Assembly: GCA_963741755.1 (NCBI GenBank) | Contig: CAVUJG010000014.1 | Coordinates: forward strand, 1 to 64,000 | Source: Sva-07 sp963741755 | GTDB lineage: Bacteria > Actinomycetota > Acidimicrobiia > Acidimicrobiales > Ilumatobacteraceae | Reading direction: 5' to 3' | DNA: 64,000 nt | Part shown: positions 26,069-33,723 of the stretch, one piece after another | Position numbering within the stretch: the stretch's first letter is position 1 | Layout: every line of letters starts with the position of its first letter | The notes under the pieces: generated by a model | Seen by the model: only the letters and a program-made list of their open reading frames with translations | What the model was told of the DNA's origin: nothing | Database searches by the model: none | Made by a program: the position numbers and the translations under genes

Positions 26069-27202
26069 ATGGGTATCGAGATCCTGTTCCTGATCCTGGC
26101 GATCGCCGTCGTTGCCTTCGGCATCGGCGTGATCGTCGTGAGCCGCCGCAACTCGGCCTCGACGTCGGCTCCGCCGGCTCGGCCTGCGCGACCGGCGACA
26201 CCGCCACCTGAACCCGCCGAGGGCGACCTGCTCGTCGCGGAGCCCCCGGTCGAAGAACTCGTCGAGACGGAAATCGAGCCCGAGCCGCTCAAGCCGGCGT
26301 CGCTGCGTGACCGTCTCTCCAAGGCGCGGCTCGCCTTCACCGGAGCGTTCGCCGGCGTGCTCGGCCGCAGTGGCATCACCGAGGAGAGCTTCGAGGAACT
26401 CGAAGAGGCGCTCCTGCGCGCTGATGTCGGTGTCGGCGTGACCACCGAGCTGATCGACGGATTGCGGGCCAAGGTCGCCGCGAAGGAGATCACCGAGCCC
26501 CAGGCGCTCCTCGACGAACTCGAAGCCGAGATGGTGTCGCGCCTCGAAGGTTCCGAGCGCTCGCTGACGTTCGAGCCAGGCGACCCAGGCAGCCCGAACG
26601 TGTGGATGTTCGTCGGCGTCAACGGTGTCGGCAAGACCACCACGATCGGCAAACTGTCGAACCAGCAGATTCGCGACGGCCGTACTGTGCTGATGGCGGC
26701 GGGCGACACGTTCCGCGCCGCAGCAGCCGAGCAGCTCACGACGTGGGCCGAACGCTCGGGTGCCGAGATCGTCCGTGGCGCCGAAGGAAGCGACCCGAGC
26801 GCCGTGATCTACGACGGCGTCGAGCGCGCCTCGGCGCGCAACATCGAACTCGTGATGGCCGACACCGCCGGGCGACTGCACACCAAGTCGAACCTCATGG
26901 AAGAGCTGAAGAAGGTCCGTCGCGTCGCCGAGAAGGGTGCAGGTCGGGTCACCGAGACGCTGCTCGTGATCGATGCGACCACTGGCCAGAACGGGCTGAC
27001 GCAGGCCCGCGAGTTCGGCGAAGCGACCAACGTGACCGGTGTCGTGTTGACCAAGCTCGACGGATCAGCCAAGGGCGGCATCGTGTTCGCCATCGAGACC
27101 GAACTCGGCATTCCGGTGAAACTGGTCGGCATCGGTGAGACGATCGAGGACCTGATCCCGTTCGATCCGGCCGAGTTCGTGTCCGCCCTCGTCAACCCCT
27201 GA
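26069..27202 (+). CDS. ftsY: Signal recognition particle receptor FtsY
   Basis: 377 residues. FtsY docks the SRP-ribosome complex at the membrane. It starts with a hydrophobic anchor (EILFLILAIAVVAFGIGVIV), then a Pro/Ala and acidic linker, then the N domain and SRP GTPase G domain: G1 GVNGVGKTTTIGKL, DTFRAAAAEQL, G3 DTAGRLHTKSNLMEELKK and G4 TKLDGSAKGG. The membrane anchor is typical of actinobacterial FtsY. TAGCGT lies nine bases before the ATG, itself duplicated upstream with the family B repeats. ffh, its partner GTPase, lies 2 kb downstream. Confidence 0.97.
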   Translation: MGIEILFLILAIAVVAFGIGVIVVSRRNSASTSAPPARPARPATPPPEPAEGDLLVAEPPVEELVETEIEPEPLKPASLRDRLSKARLAFTGAFAGVLGRSGITEESFEELEEALLRADVGVGVTTELIDGLRAKVAAKEITEPQALLDELEAEMVSRLEGSERSLTFEPGDPGSPNVWMFVGVNGVGKTTTIGKLSNQQIRDGRTVLMAAGDTFRAAAAEQLTTWAERSGAEIVRGAEGSDPSAVIYDGVERASARNIELVMADTAGRLHTKSNLMEELKKVRRVAEKGAGRVTETLLVIDATTGQNGLTQAREFGEATNVTGVVLTKLDGSAKGGIVFAIETELGIPVKLVGIGETIEDLIPFDPAEFVSALVNP

Positions 27203-27222
27203 CCTCGAACGACCCACCCCTC

Positions 27223-27415
27223 CCGAAATTCGGAGCCGCGGTCGCGCTGGACGCGATGAGCACCGAAATTCGGTCGTGGTCGCCCCCCTCCCGAAATTCG
27301 GAGCCACGGTTGCGCTGGGCGCGACATGGCCTCCGAAATTCGGTCGTGGTCGGCCGCCCGTCCCGAAATTCGGAGCCGCGGTCGCTCTGGGCGCGACGTG
27401 GCCTCCGAAATTCGG
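27223..27415. repeat. Family C palindromic repeat array, three units
   Basis: The 11-base palindrome CCGAAATTCGG appears six times (27223, 27263, 27291, 27333, 27363, 27405), alternating ~41 and ~29 bases apart, so three ~70-base units. In units 2 and 3 the arms extend to CCGAAATTCGGAG and its complement, each enclosing GTCGCG/CGCGAC-type inner pairing; each unit can form a long hairpin. It lies between ftsY and the acyl-CoA dehydrogenase gene. Confidence 0.9.
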
Positions 27416-27474
27416 GGTGGAACGACGGCGTGCGGGCTTCGGGTGGACGGTGGGCGCCTGACAGACTGGCGCCC

Positions 27475-28719
27475 ATGACGACCCTCGACTCGCGCCCCGA
27501 CTCCCTCAGTACCGATCCCGAGACCCGTGAGGTCACCGAGGCGATCGACGCGCTGCTCGCCGCGAACGACCCGACCGCGATGGACAACGTTGCGTTCCGC
27601 GGCGCTCGTTACGACGCGGGGCTGGCGTGGGTGCACTTCCCCAAGGGCTACGGCGGCCTCGGGGTTCGTCCCGAGCTCAACAAGCTCGTCGAGACCAGGA
27701 TGAGGGAGGCGGGTGCCAAGCCGACCGAGCCGGTGAGCTTCTTCATGGCGCTTGCCGGTCCCACGATCGTCACCCACGGCAGCCACGAAGCCAAGGAGCG
27801 GTTCCTGCGTCCGATGTTCACCGGCGAGGAGATCTGGTGCCAGTTGTTCTCCGAACCCGGCGCCGGCTCCGACTTCGCCGGGCTCGCCACCAAGGCCGAG
27901 CGCGACGGCGACGAGTGGATCGTCAACGGCCAGAAGGTGTGGAACACGATGGCCCACCTCGCCGACTTCGGGATGCTCGTGACACGCACCGACCCCGACG
28001 CGCCCAAGCACAAGGGCATGACCTACTTCGCACTCGACATGCATGCAGATGGCGTCGAGGTGCGACCGCTGCGCCAGATCACCGGTGAGGCCGAATTCAA
28101 CGAGGTCTACATGACCGACGCTCGGATCCCCGATGCCCACCGGATCGGTGACGTCGGTGAGGGCTGGCGCGCGAGCCTCACCACGCTGATGAACGAGCGC
28201 AACGCGATCGGCACCGGCAGCGGTGCGGGGAGCGGATCGGTCGCCCGTCGCGGGGCCGCCGCCAACGACGCCGTCGAGATCTGGAAGCAGCTCGACCCGT
28301 CCGAGCAGGACGGCGCCCGCAAGGACCGCCTGATGCAGCTGTGGTGTCAGGCCGAGGTCAACCGCCTCACCAACCGCCGCGCCGGCGAGAACGCCAAGGC
28401 CGGCAACCCCGGCCCGGAGATGACGATCGCGAAGCTCGCCTTCTCCGAGCTGAACAAGCCGCTGTACGAGTTCTGCGTCGATCTGATGGGCGCCGACGCC
28501 CTGATCGGCTACGACTACACGTTCCGCCGTCCCGGCGATCTCGACATCACCGGCGGTACGCACGGCACCCGCTACTCGTTCATGCGGGTCCGAGCGAACT
28601 CGATCGAAGGTGGCACGTCAGAGATCCTGCGCAACATCATCGGCGAGCAGGTCCTCGGCCTTCCCGGCGAGCCCCGAGTCGACAAGTCGGTCCCGTGGAA
28701 CGAAGTCCCGCGTAACTGA
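27475..28719 (+). CDS. Acyl-CoA dehydrogenase family protein
   Basis: 414 residues. Flavoprotein of the acyl-CoA dehydrogenase fold, which oxidises acyl-CoA to enoyl-CoA with FAD. Recognisable parts are WCQLFSEPGAGSDFAGLATK (flavin/substrate segment), EWIVNGQKVWNTMAHLADFG, the helical C-terminal domain and NSIEGGTSEILRNIIGEQVL, which ends the family. The N-terminal domain starts at HFPKGYGGLG. The exact substrate cannot be read from the sequence. The ATG at 27475 follows CAGACT by seven bases. The NUDIX gene begins five bases after its stop, so they are likely cotranscribed. Confidence 0.9.
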   Translation: MTTLDSRPDSLSTDPETREVTEAIDALLAANDPTAMDNVAFRGARYDAGLAWVHFPKGYGGLGVRPELNKLVETRMREAGAKPTEPVSFFMALAGPTIVTHGSHEAKERFLRPMFTGEEIWCQLFSEPGAGSDFAGLATKAERDGDEWIVNGQKVWNTMAHLADFGMLVTRTDPDAPKHKGMTYFALDMHADGVEVRPLRQITGEAEFNEVYMTDARIPDAHRIGDVGEGWRASLTTLMNERNAIGTGSGAGSGSVARRGAAANDAVEIWKQLDPSEQDGARKDRLMQLWCQAEVNRLTNRRAGENAKAGNPGPEMTIAKLAFSELNKPLYEFCVDLMGADALIGYDYTFRRPGDLDITGGTHGTRYSFMRVRANSIEGGTSEILRNIIGEQVLGLPGEPRVDKSVPWNEVPRN

Positions 28720-28724
28720 ACCTG

Positions 28725-29225
28725 ATGACCGACGAGCAGCTGTCGCCCGAGTTCGAGTCCGAGCTCGCCCTCGACACGTACTCGTTGTCGGCGTCGGTGT
28801 ACGCCGAGCGGGCCGACGGTCAGATCCTGCTGCTGAAGCGGGCCGAGGGAAGTGCCATGGCCGGCTTCTTCTTCTTGCCGGGCGGACTGGTCGACCCCGG
28901 AGAGAACCCGTGGGAGGCCGCAGCCCGAGAACTCAGAGAGGAGTCGGGCCTCGAGTTCGCGGCGTCACCGAGCATGGTCGGCTGCTACCCGATGTTCATC
29001 TACGGGCGCGAGTTCCTCCAGCTGACGTTTCGCGGGCCAGTTGCGGGTGACGTCGCCACCAGCCACGAACACACCGATCACCGGTGGATCGACCCGGCTG
29101 AGTGGGCGGCGATGTTCAGCCCCGACAGCATCGACGCTCTCGCCGGGGACTCGGCGAGAATGCGCACGTTGTTGACCGGAATCGGCGAGGACGCTCAGCG
29201 ATACCTGGCGCTCACCAGCGGGTAA
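28725..29225 (+). CDS. NUDIX hydrolase
   Basis: 166 residues. NUDIX enzymes split nucleoside diphosphates linked to another group. The Nudix box is complete at residues ~50-72: GGLVDPGENPWEAAARELRE followed by ESG, with the metal-binding REXXEE glutamates. The flanking strands fit the fold (LSASVYAERADGQILLLKRA). Substrate not identifiable. It starts five bases after the acyl-CoA dehydrogenase stop, and ffh follows 40 bases on with its own -10 box. Confidence 0.9.
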   Translation: MTDEQLSPEFESELALDTYSLSASVYAERADGQILLLKRAEGSAMAGFFFLPGGLVDPGENPWEAAARELREESGLEFAASPSMVGCYPMFIYGREFLQLTFRGPVAGDVATSHEHTDHRWIDPAEWAAMFSPDSIDALAGDSARMRTLLTGIGEDAQRYLALTSG

Positions 29226-29265
29226 CTCTGCGGTCGCAAGGGCTGCCGGTAAAGTCGGAGCCCTG

Positions 29266-30729
29266 ATGTTCGACAACCTGTCCACCCGACTCGAAGGCAT
29301 CGTCAAGAAGATCCGCGGCAAGGGTCGCCTCACCGAGGCCGACGTCGACGAGGTGATGAAGGAGATCCGCACGGCGCTCCTCGAAGCCGACGTCAACGTC
29401 ACCGTCGTCCGCTCGGTGTGCAATCGGATCCGCGAATCAGCGATCGGTGCGACCCGCTCGGGCGCCCTCGACCCCGCCCAGCAGGTCGTCAAGGCCGTCA
29501 ACGACGAGCTGACCCGCGCCCTCGGTGGCGAAACGCTGGCGATCACCTACGCCTCGAAGCCGCCGACCGTGGTGCTCATGGCCGGCCTCCAGGGTTCCGG
29601 CAAGACCACCAACTCGGCCAAGCTGGCGACGTGGTTCAAGGGTCAGGGGCGTCAGCCGCTCCTCGTCGGCGCCGACCTCCAGCGCCCGGCCGCCGTCGAG
29701 CAGCTCCGCACGCTCGGCCGTCAGATCGACGTGCCGGTGTTCTCCGATCCGTCCGACCCGGTGAAGGCATCGGCCGCCGGTCTCGAGGAAGCCAAGCGAC
29801 TCGGGCGCGACGTCGTCATCGTCGACACCGCCGGACGCTTGTCGATCGACGCCGAGATGATGGAGCAGGTCCGCCAGATCTCCGCCGCGGTCAAGCCCGA
29901 CTACACGTTCCTCGTCGTCGACGCGATGACCGGCCAGGACGCCGTCCAGACCGCCGAAGCGTTCCACGAGACGCTCCAGATCGACGGCGTGATCATGTCG
30001 AAGATGGACGGCGACGCCCGCGGTGGTGCGGCGCTGTCGGTCAAGGAGGTCATCGGGCGCCCGATCGCGTTCGCCTCCACGGGCGAGAAGCTCACCGAGT
30101 TCGAACAGTTCCACCCCGACCGCATGGCCGGGCGCATCCTCGGCATGGGCGACATGCTCACCCTGATCGAGCAGGCCGAACGGGCCTTCGAGGCCGACCA
30201 GGCCGAGCAGGCGGCGGCGAAGCTGATGGAGGGGCAGTTCACCCTCGACGACTTCCTCGAGCAGATGCAGCAGATCAAGAAGATGGGCTCGCTCGGCAGC
30301 CTCATGGGAATGATGCCGGGCATGCCCAAGGAACTGAAGAACGCCAAGATCGACGACGACGATCTCAAGCCGATCGAGGCGATCATCCGCTCGATGACGG
30401 CCGAGGAGCGTGCGACTCCCGTGATCATCAACGGCAGCCGGCGTCAGCGCATCGCCAACGGCTCGGGTACCGAGGTCGGCGACGTCAACCGTCTCGTCAA
30501 GCAGTTCGGCGAGATGCAGAAGATGATGAAGAAGATGGGCATGGGCGGTCCCGGTGGAGGGCGCCCTGGCAAGGGGAAGAAGGGCAAGAAGGGGCGCACA
30601 GGGTCTGCCCCGAAGGGCCGCGGTCTGCCGCCCGGACTGCTCGATCCCAACGCCGTCGGCGGCATGGACATCCCGGGCCTTCCCGGCATGCCGAACATGC
30701 CCGGCTTGCCCGGAGTTCCCAACCGCTGA
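29266..30729 (+). CDS. ffh: Signal recognition particle protein Ffh
   Basis: 487 residues. Ffh binds 4.5S RNA and signal sequences of nascent membrane proteins. The NG GTPase domain shows MAGLQGSGKTTNSAKLATWF, ADLQRPAAVEQL, DTAGRLSIDAEMMEQVRQ and the SKMDGDARGGAAL motif. The C-terminal M domain is methionine-rich (QMQQIKKMGSLGSLMGMMPG, then MQKMMKKMGMGG) and contains the RNA-binding VIINGSRRQRIANGSG loop. A Gly/Pro/Met-rich tail follows. TAAAGT ends ten bases before the ATG. It heads the rpsP-rplS ribosomal block. Confidence 0.97.
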   Translation: MFDNLSTRLEGIVKKIRGKGRLTEADVDEVMKEIRTALLEADVNVTVVRSVCNRIRESAIGATRSGALDPAQQVVKAVNDELTRALGGETLAITYASKPPTVVLMAGLQGSGKTTNSAKLATWFKGQGRQPLLVGADLQRPAAVEQLRTLGRQIDVPVFSDPSDPVKASAAGLEEAKRLGRDVVIVDTAGRLSIDAEMMEQVRQISAAVKPDYTFLVVDAMTGQDAVQTAEAFHETLQIDGVIMSKMDGDARGGAALSVKEVIGRPIAFASTGEKLTEFEQFHPDRMAGRILGMGDMLTLIEQAERAFEADQAEQAAAKLMEGQFTLDDFLEQMQQIKKMGSLGSLMGMMPGMPKELKNAKIDDDDLKPIEAIIRSMTAEERATPVIINGSRRQRIANGSGTEVGDVNRLVKQFGEMQKMMKKMGMGGPGGGRPGKGKKGKKGRTGSAPKGRGLPPGLLDPNAVGGMDIPGLPGMPNMPGLPGVPNR

Positions 30730-30815
30730 TCGTCGCCGCGACGGGGCGAGGGGATTTCGGCGCCTGCCGCTAGCCTTGCAACGTTCTCATTTGCACCCAG
30801 GAGTATCGATTTCAC

Positions 30816-31088
30816 ATGGCAGTCAAGTTGCGGCTCACCCGCATCGGCAAGAAGAAGCAGCCCCAGTACCGCATCGTCGCGGCCGACGCCCGCTCGCCGC
30901 GTGACGGTCGGTTCATCGAGATCCTCGGGCACTACGACCCACGTCAGGATCCGTCGGTGCTCACCGTCGACAACGACAAGGCCGTGAAGTGGCTCGCGGA
31001 CGGCGCACAGCCGACCGAGCGGGTGGCCAAGCTGCTCCAGATCTGCGGCGCCATCGAGCAGTTCGAGGCCGCCAAGGCGAGCAAGTGA
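30816..31088 (+). CDS. rpsP: 30S ribosomal protein S16
   Basis: 90 residues, bS16, an assembly protein of the small subunit. Typical sequence: MAVKLRLTRIGKKKQPQYRI, VAADARSPRDGRFIEILGHY and VKWLADGAQPTERVAKLL. AGGAG precedes the ATG at good spacing. TAGCCT about 40 bases upstream could be a promoter, so this gene may start the rpsP-KH-rimM-trmD-rplS operon. Its stop overlaps the KH gene start (GTGA). Confidence 0.97.
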   Translation: MAVKLRLTRIGKKKQPQYRIVAADARSPRDGRFIEILGHYDPRQDPSVLTVDNDKAVKWLADGAQPTERVAKLLQICGAIEQFEAAKASK

Positions 31089-31375
31089 GCGACGTCGACA
31101 CCGACATCGCCCCCGAGTCGTCGGATGAATCGGCACCCACCGCGGTCGCCGTCCTGACGCACATCGTCAAGTCGCTCGTCGACGATCCCGATTCCGTCAC
31201 GGTCGAGGCCGACGACTCCGGTCGTCGTTTGACGCTGAACGTGCGCGTCGGCGAAGGCGAGCTCGGACGAGTCATCGGCCGACGTGGCCGCACGGCGGCG
31301 AGCATCCGCACCGTCGCCCGCGCCGCCGCGAGCAAAGACGATGTCGAAATCGACATCGAATTCCTCGACGACTGA
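31085..31375 (+). CDS. khpA: KH-domain RNA-binding protein (KhpA/YlqC family)
   Basis: 96 residues. The KH core is present: HIVKSLVDDPDSVTVEAD, then GELGRVIGRRGRTAASIRTV, whose GXXG loop (GRRG) grips single-stranded RNA, and DVEIDIEFLDD at the end. KhpA partners KhpB in some bacteria and affects cell size and RNA levels. An acidic N-terminal extension (DIAPESSDESAP) is longer than the minimal family. The GTG start overlaps the rpsP stop, and rimM starts nine bases after. This rpsP-khpA-rimM order is widely conserved. Confidence 0.93.
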   Translation: MSDVDTDIAPESSDESAPTAVAVLTHIVKSLVDDPDSVTVEADDSGRRLTLNVRVGEGELGRVIGRRGRTAASIRTVARAAASKDDVEIDIEFLDD

Positions 31376-31384
31376 GCGACGCTC

Positions 31385-31865
31385 TTGACCGACGACGGCT
31401 TGCTGGAAGTCGGTCACATCCGTCGCGCGCACGGTTTGCGCGGCGACGTGTTCGTGCAACTGCTCTCCGATTCCGACGCTCGCGTCGCGCCGGGGAGCGA
31501 ACTGTTCGCCAACGGTGAGCGACTCGTCGTCGAAACGTCACGGGTTGCCTCCAACGGTCGCCGTGTCGTCAAGTTCGCCCAGATCCCGGACCGCACTGCG
31601 GCCGAGCGATATGCGAACCGAACGCTCCGCGGACATCCGATCGACGACCCCGATGCGCTCTGGGTGCACGAGATGATCGGGCTTCGCGTCGTCGACGCCG
31701 ATGGCACCGACCGGGGCAAGTGTGTGTCGGTGCTCGCGAACCCGGCTGCCGACCTGCTCGAACTCGACTGCGGCGCGCTCGTGCCGTCGAACTTCGTCGT
31801 GTCGATCGACGCCGACGACGATCCACGTCGACACCCCCGACGGCCTGTTCGACCTGGACTCCTGA
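31385..31865 (+). CDS. rimM: 16S rRNA processing protein RimM, frameshift near the end as read
   Basis: RimM helps mature the 30S head and binds uS19. TTG start with LLEVGHIRRAHGLRGDVFVQ, the family N-terminus; the PRC-barrel part is LWVHEMIGLRVVDADGTDRG onward. The expected end IHVDTPDGLFDLDS is in the next frame, ending at the TGA at 31863. One extra base lies in the GACGACGA run at about 31815-31821. Without the correction the frame runs on to 32038 and buries the start of trmD. About 160 residues when repaired. A family B repeat follows seven bases after the stop. Confidence 0.88.
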
Positions 31866-31871
31866 TGCCCG

Positions 31872-31902
31872 GTTCCCCCGAGCCCGGGTCTCCGGGGAAC
31901 CA
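31872..31902. repeat. Family B repeat, single copy between rimM and trmD
   Basis: GTTCCCCCGAGCCCGGG-TCTCCGGGGAACCA with eight-base arms (GGTTCCCC and GGGGAACC). It fills most of the short gap between the rimM stop and the probable trmD start, a place where it may have replaced the usual start signals of trmD. Confidence 0.85.
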
Positions 31903-31919
31903 GGAACGACCGGCGAGGG

Positions 31920-32655
31920 CTGCGCATCGACGTGTTCTCGCTGTTTCCGCGGCTCGTCGACGACTTCTGCTCGGAGAGCCTGCTCGGCAAGGCCCGTGGT
32001 CAGGGGCTGCTCGACCTTCGGTGCCACGACATCCGTGAGCAGACCACCGACGTCCATCGCACCGTCGACGATGCGCCGTTCGGTGGGGGAGCCGGCATGG
32101 TGATGCGGGCACAACCGATCTTCGAGGCCGTCGAAGCGGTCGATCCGCCCCGCCCGTTGCTGCTGCTCGGGCCGGGTGGCCGACATTTCGACCAGACGAT
32201 GGCCGCCGAACTCGCCGCTGGCGACGGGTTCAGCCTGCTGTGCGGACGCTACGAGGGAGTCGATCATCGGGTCCGACAGCATCTCGTCGACGGTGAGGTC
32301 AGCGTCGGCGACGTCGTGCTCAGCGGGGGAGAGGTTGCTGCGTGCTTGGTCATCGAGGCCGTCACGCGGCTTGCGCGAGGGAGCGATGGGCAACGCGGTC
32401 AGCACGGTGACCGAGAGTTTCGGTGAGTCGGGGCTGCTCGAGGAGCCGCAGTTCACCAGGCCGGCCGAGTTCCGAGGGTGGGACGTACCGGACATTTTGC
32501 GCAGTGGCGACCATGCCCGAATCGAACGATGGCGGCGAGCGCAACGCCTCCACCGGACCATTCGCGACCGCCCCGACCTGATCGAGGTCCTCGGCGGTCT
32601 TTCGACAGATGACGCGCGGCTGTTGGAAGAGTTCCCTGCCGTCCCGTATCATTGA
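31920..32655 (+). CDS. trmD: tRNA (guanine-N1)-methyltransferase TrmD, frameshifted as read, CTG start
   Basis: TrmD methylates G37 of tRNAs and is usually essential. From the CTG at 31920 the protein reads LRIDVFSLFPRLVDDF, matching the family start; no ATG, GTG or TTG lies between the rimM stop and this point. The GTG at 31932 would delete the first strand. The SPOUT knot region is seen in LLCGRYEGVDHRV, VGDVVLSGGEVAACLVIEAV and, after the shift, GAMGNAVSTVTESF; FRGWDVPDILRSGDHARIER follows. One extra G in the GGG at 32379-32381 breaks the frame. About 245 residues when repaired. Confidence 0.9.
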
Positions 32656-32760
32656 CGGGCCCCATCGGCGCGAGTGTGCGTCCGTGATCAGCGCACAGAA
32701 TTCGCATCGGCCATCCGGCTCGCAGCACCACTCGCAGCCCCGACAACGCAGGTAGACGCC

Positions 32761-33108
32761 ATGAAAGCCACTGACCTCATCGACAACGATTCGATCCGCG
32801 ACGACATCCCCGACTTCCAGGCGGGTGACGAGCTCAAGGTGCACGTGCGCGTCGTCGAGGGTGGCAAGGAGCGCATCCAGGTGTTCCAGGGCGACGTCAT
32901 CGGCCGCCAGGGTGGCGGGCTGCAGGAGACCTACACGGTCCGCAAGCTCAGCTACGGCGTGGGCGTCGAGCGCACCTTCCCGCTGCACACCCCGACCGTG
33001 CAGAAGATCGAGGTCGTCAAGCGCGGCGACGTGCGTCGCGCCAAGCTGTACTACCTCCGCGATCGCAAGGGCAAGGCTGCCAAGATCCGCGAGAAGCGCG
33101 ACTTCTGA
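32761..33108 (+). CDS. rplS: 50S ribosomal protein L19
   Basis: 115 residues, bL19, at the subunit interface. Family features: DIPDFQAGDELKVHVRVVEG, ERIQVFQGDVIGRQGGGLQE, TYTVRKLSYGVGVERTFPLH and YYLRDRKGKAAKIREKRDF. The ATG at 32761 fits the family; the frame is open to 32674. AGGT precedes the ATG. A ~105-base leader separates it from trmD. In many bacteria lepB or rnhB follows; here yraN does. Confidence 0.97.
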   Translation: MKATDLIDNDSIRDDIPDFQAGDELKVHVRVVEGGKERIQVFQGDVIGRQGGGLQETYTVRKLSYGVGVERTFPLHTPTVQKIEVVKRGDVRRAKLYYLRDRKGKAAKIREKRDF

Positions 33109-33200
33109 GTTCTGGCTCGCATTCAGCGAGCCCAATCGATGCCTGCTGGCGTCCCTCATCGGGCATTGGGCCCCTCCGAACGATTCGACGGAGGTCAACC

Positions 33201-33569
33201 ATGCCCGAACACCGTTCCACCACACCTGATCTGTCCAACCGCGCCCGTGGGCAGTGGGGCGAAGATCTTGCGGCGGCGCATTACCGGCGCCTCGGCCACG
33301 ACATCGTCGATCGCAACTGGCGTTCAGCGACCGGGGAACTCGACCTCGTCGTGTTCGACGGATCGACCTACGTGTTCAGCGAGGTGAAGGCCCGCCGAAC
33401 CGCCGACTTCGGGCCGGCCTCGGCCGCCGTGACCGTCGCCAAACAGCGCCGGATCCGTCAGCTCGCCGTCGAATGGCTGCGCGCCCACGACGTGAATGCG
33501 CACTCGATCCGCTTCGACGTGGTCGCGATCACCGGCACCGACCTCGAACTGATCACCGACGCGTTCTGA
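33201..33569 (+). CDS. yraN: UPF0102/YraN family nuclease-fold protein
   Basis: 122 residues. YraN proteins have the restriction-endonuclease-like (PD-D/EXK) fold, role unclear. Family motifs: GQWGEDLAAAHYRRLGHDIV, RNWRSATGELDLVVFDG and FSEVKARRTADFGPA, which hold the acidic and Lys residues of the nuclease core (GELDLV, EVKAR). Normal length. It ends at a short hairpin shared with the convergent small membrane-protein gene. Placement after rplS is common in actinobacteria. Confidence 0.93.
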   Translation: MPEHRSTTPDLSNRARGQWGEDLAAAHYRRLGHDIVDRNWRSATGELDLVVFDGSTYVFSEVKARRTADFGPASAAVTVAKQRRIRQLAVEWLRAHDVNAHSIRFDVVAITGTDLELITDAF

Positions 33570-33590
33570 GTGTTACGCGCTGTAACGCTC
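33568..33590. terminator. Short convergent hairpin after yraN
   Basis: GAGTGTTAC and GTAACGCTC pair over nine bases with one G-T pair, around a five-base loop. It overlaps the stops of yraN (+) and the small membrane-protein gene (-), so it may terminate both. Confidence 0.5.
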
Positions 33591-33700
33591 AGCCGGCGAG
33601 GGCCCAGATGAGCAGGGCGAGCGACACGAGCAGGGCCGAGCCGACGAGCACGTAGTCGGCTGGGCTTCGCCTTGAACTTCCGGTACGGGTTGAGTCCCAT
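33589..33700 (-). CDS. 36-residue single-span membrane protein, frameshifted as read
   Basis: Reading from the ATG at 33700 gives MGLNPYRKFKAK. Dropping one base from the GGG at 33662-33664 continues it as PADYVLVGSALLVSLALLIW and ALAG, then a stop at 33589. The result is a basic N-terminus, one transmembrane helix and a short tail, a coherent small protein ending just at the convergent hairpin. GATACT seven bases before the ATG gives a leaderless promoter, overlapping that of the divergent enoyl-CoA hydratase gene. Function unknown. The repaired frame is inference but hard to explain by chance. Confidence 0.65.
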
Positions 33701-33709
33701 GCCGGTCAG

Positions 33710-33715
33710 TATCGT
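33710..33715 (+). promoter_or_regulatory. -10 box TATCGT for the enoyl-CoA hydratase gene
   Basis: TATCGT ends eight bases before the ATG at 33724. The same few bases read on the other strand give GATACT, seven bases before the small membrane-protein ATG, so two leaderless promoters are back to back. Confidence 0.5.
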
Positions 33716-33723
33716 CGCCCGAC

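Noticed and set aside
31800..32390. Programmed +1 frameshifting in rimM and trmD
   Set aside because: Neither site has a slow codon followed by a stop or a known slippery motif, and similar single-base breaks occur in many unrelated genes here. Indel errors are simpler.
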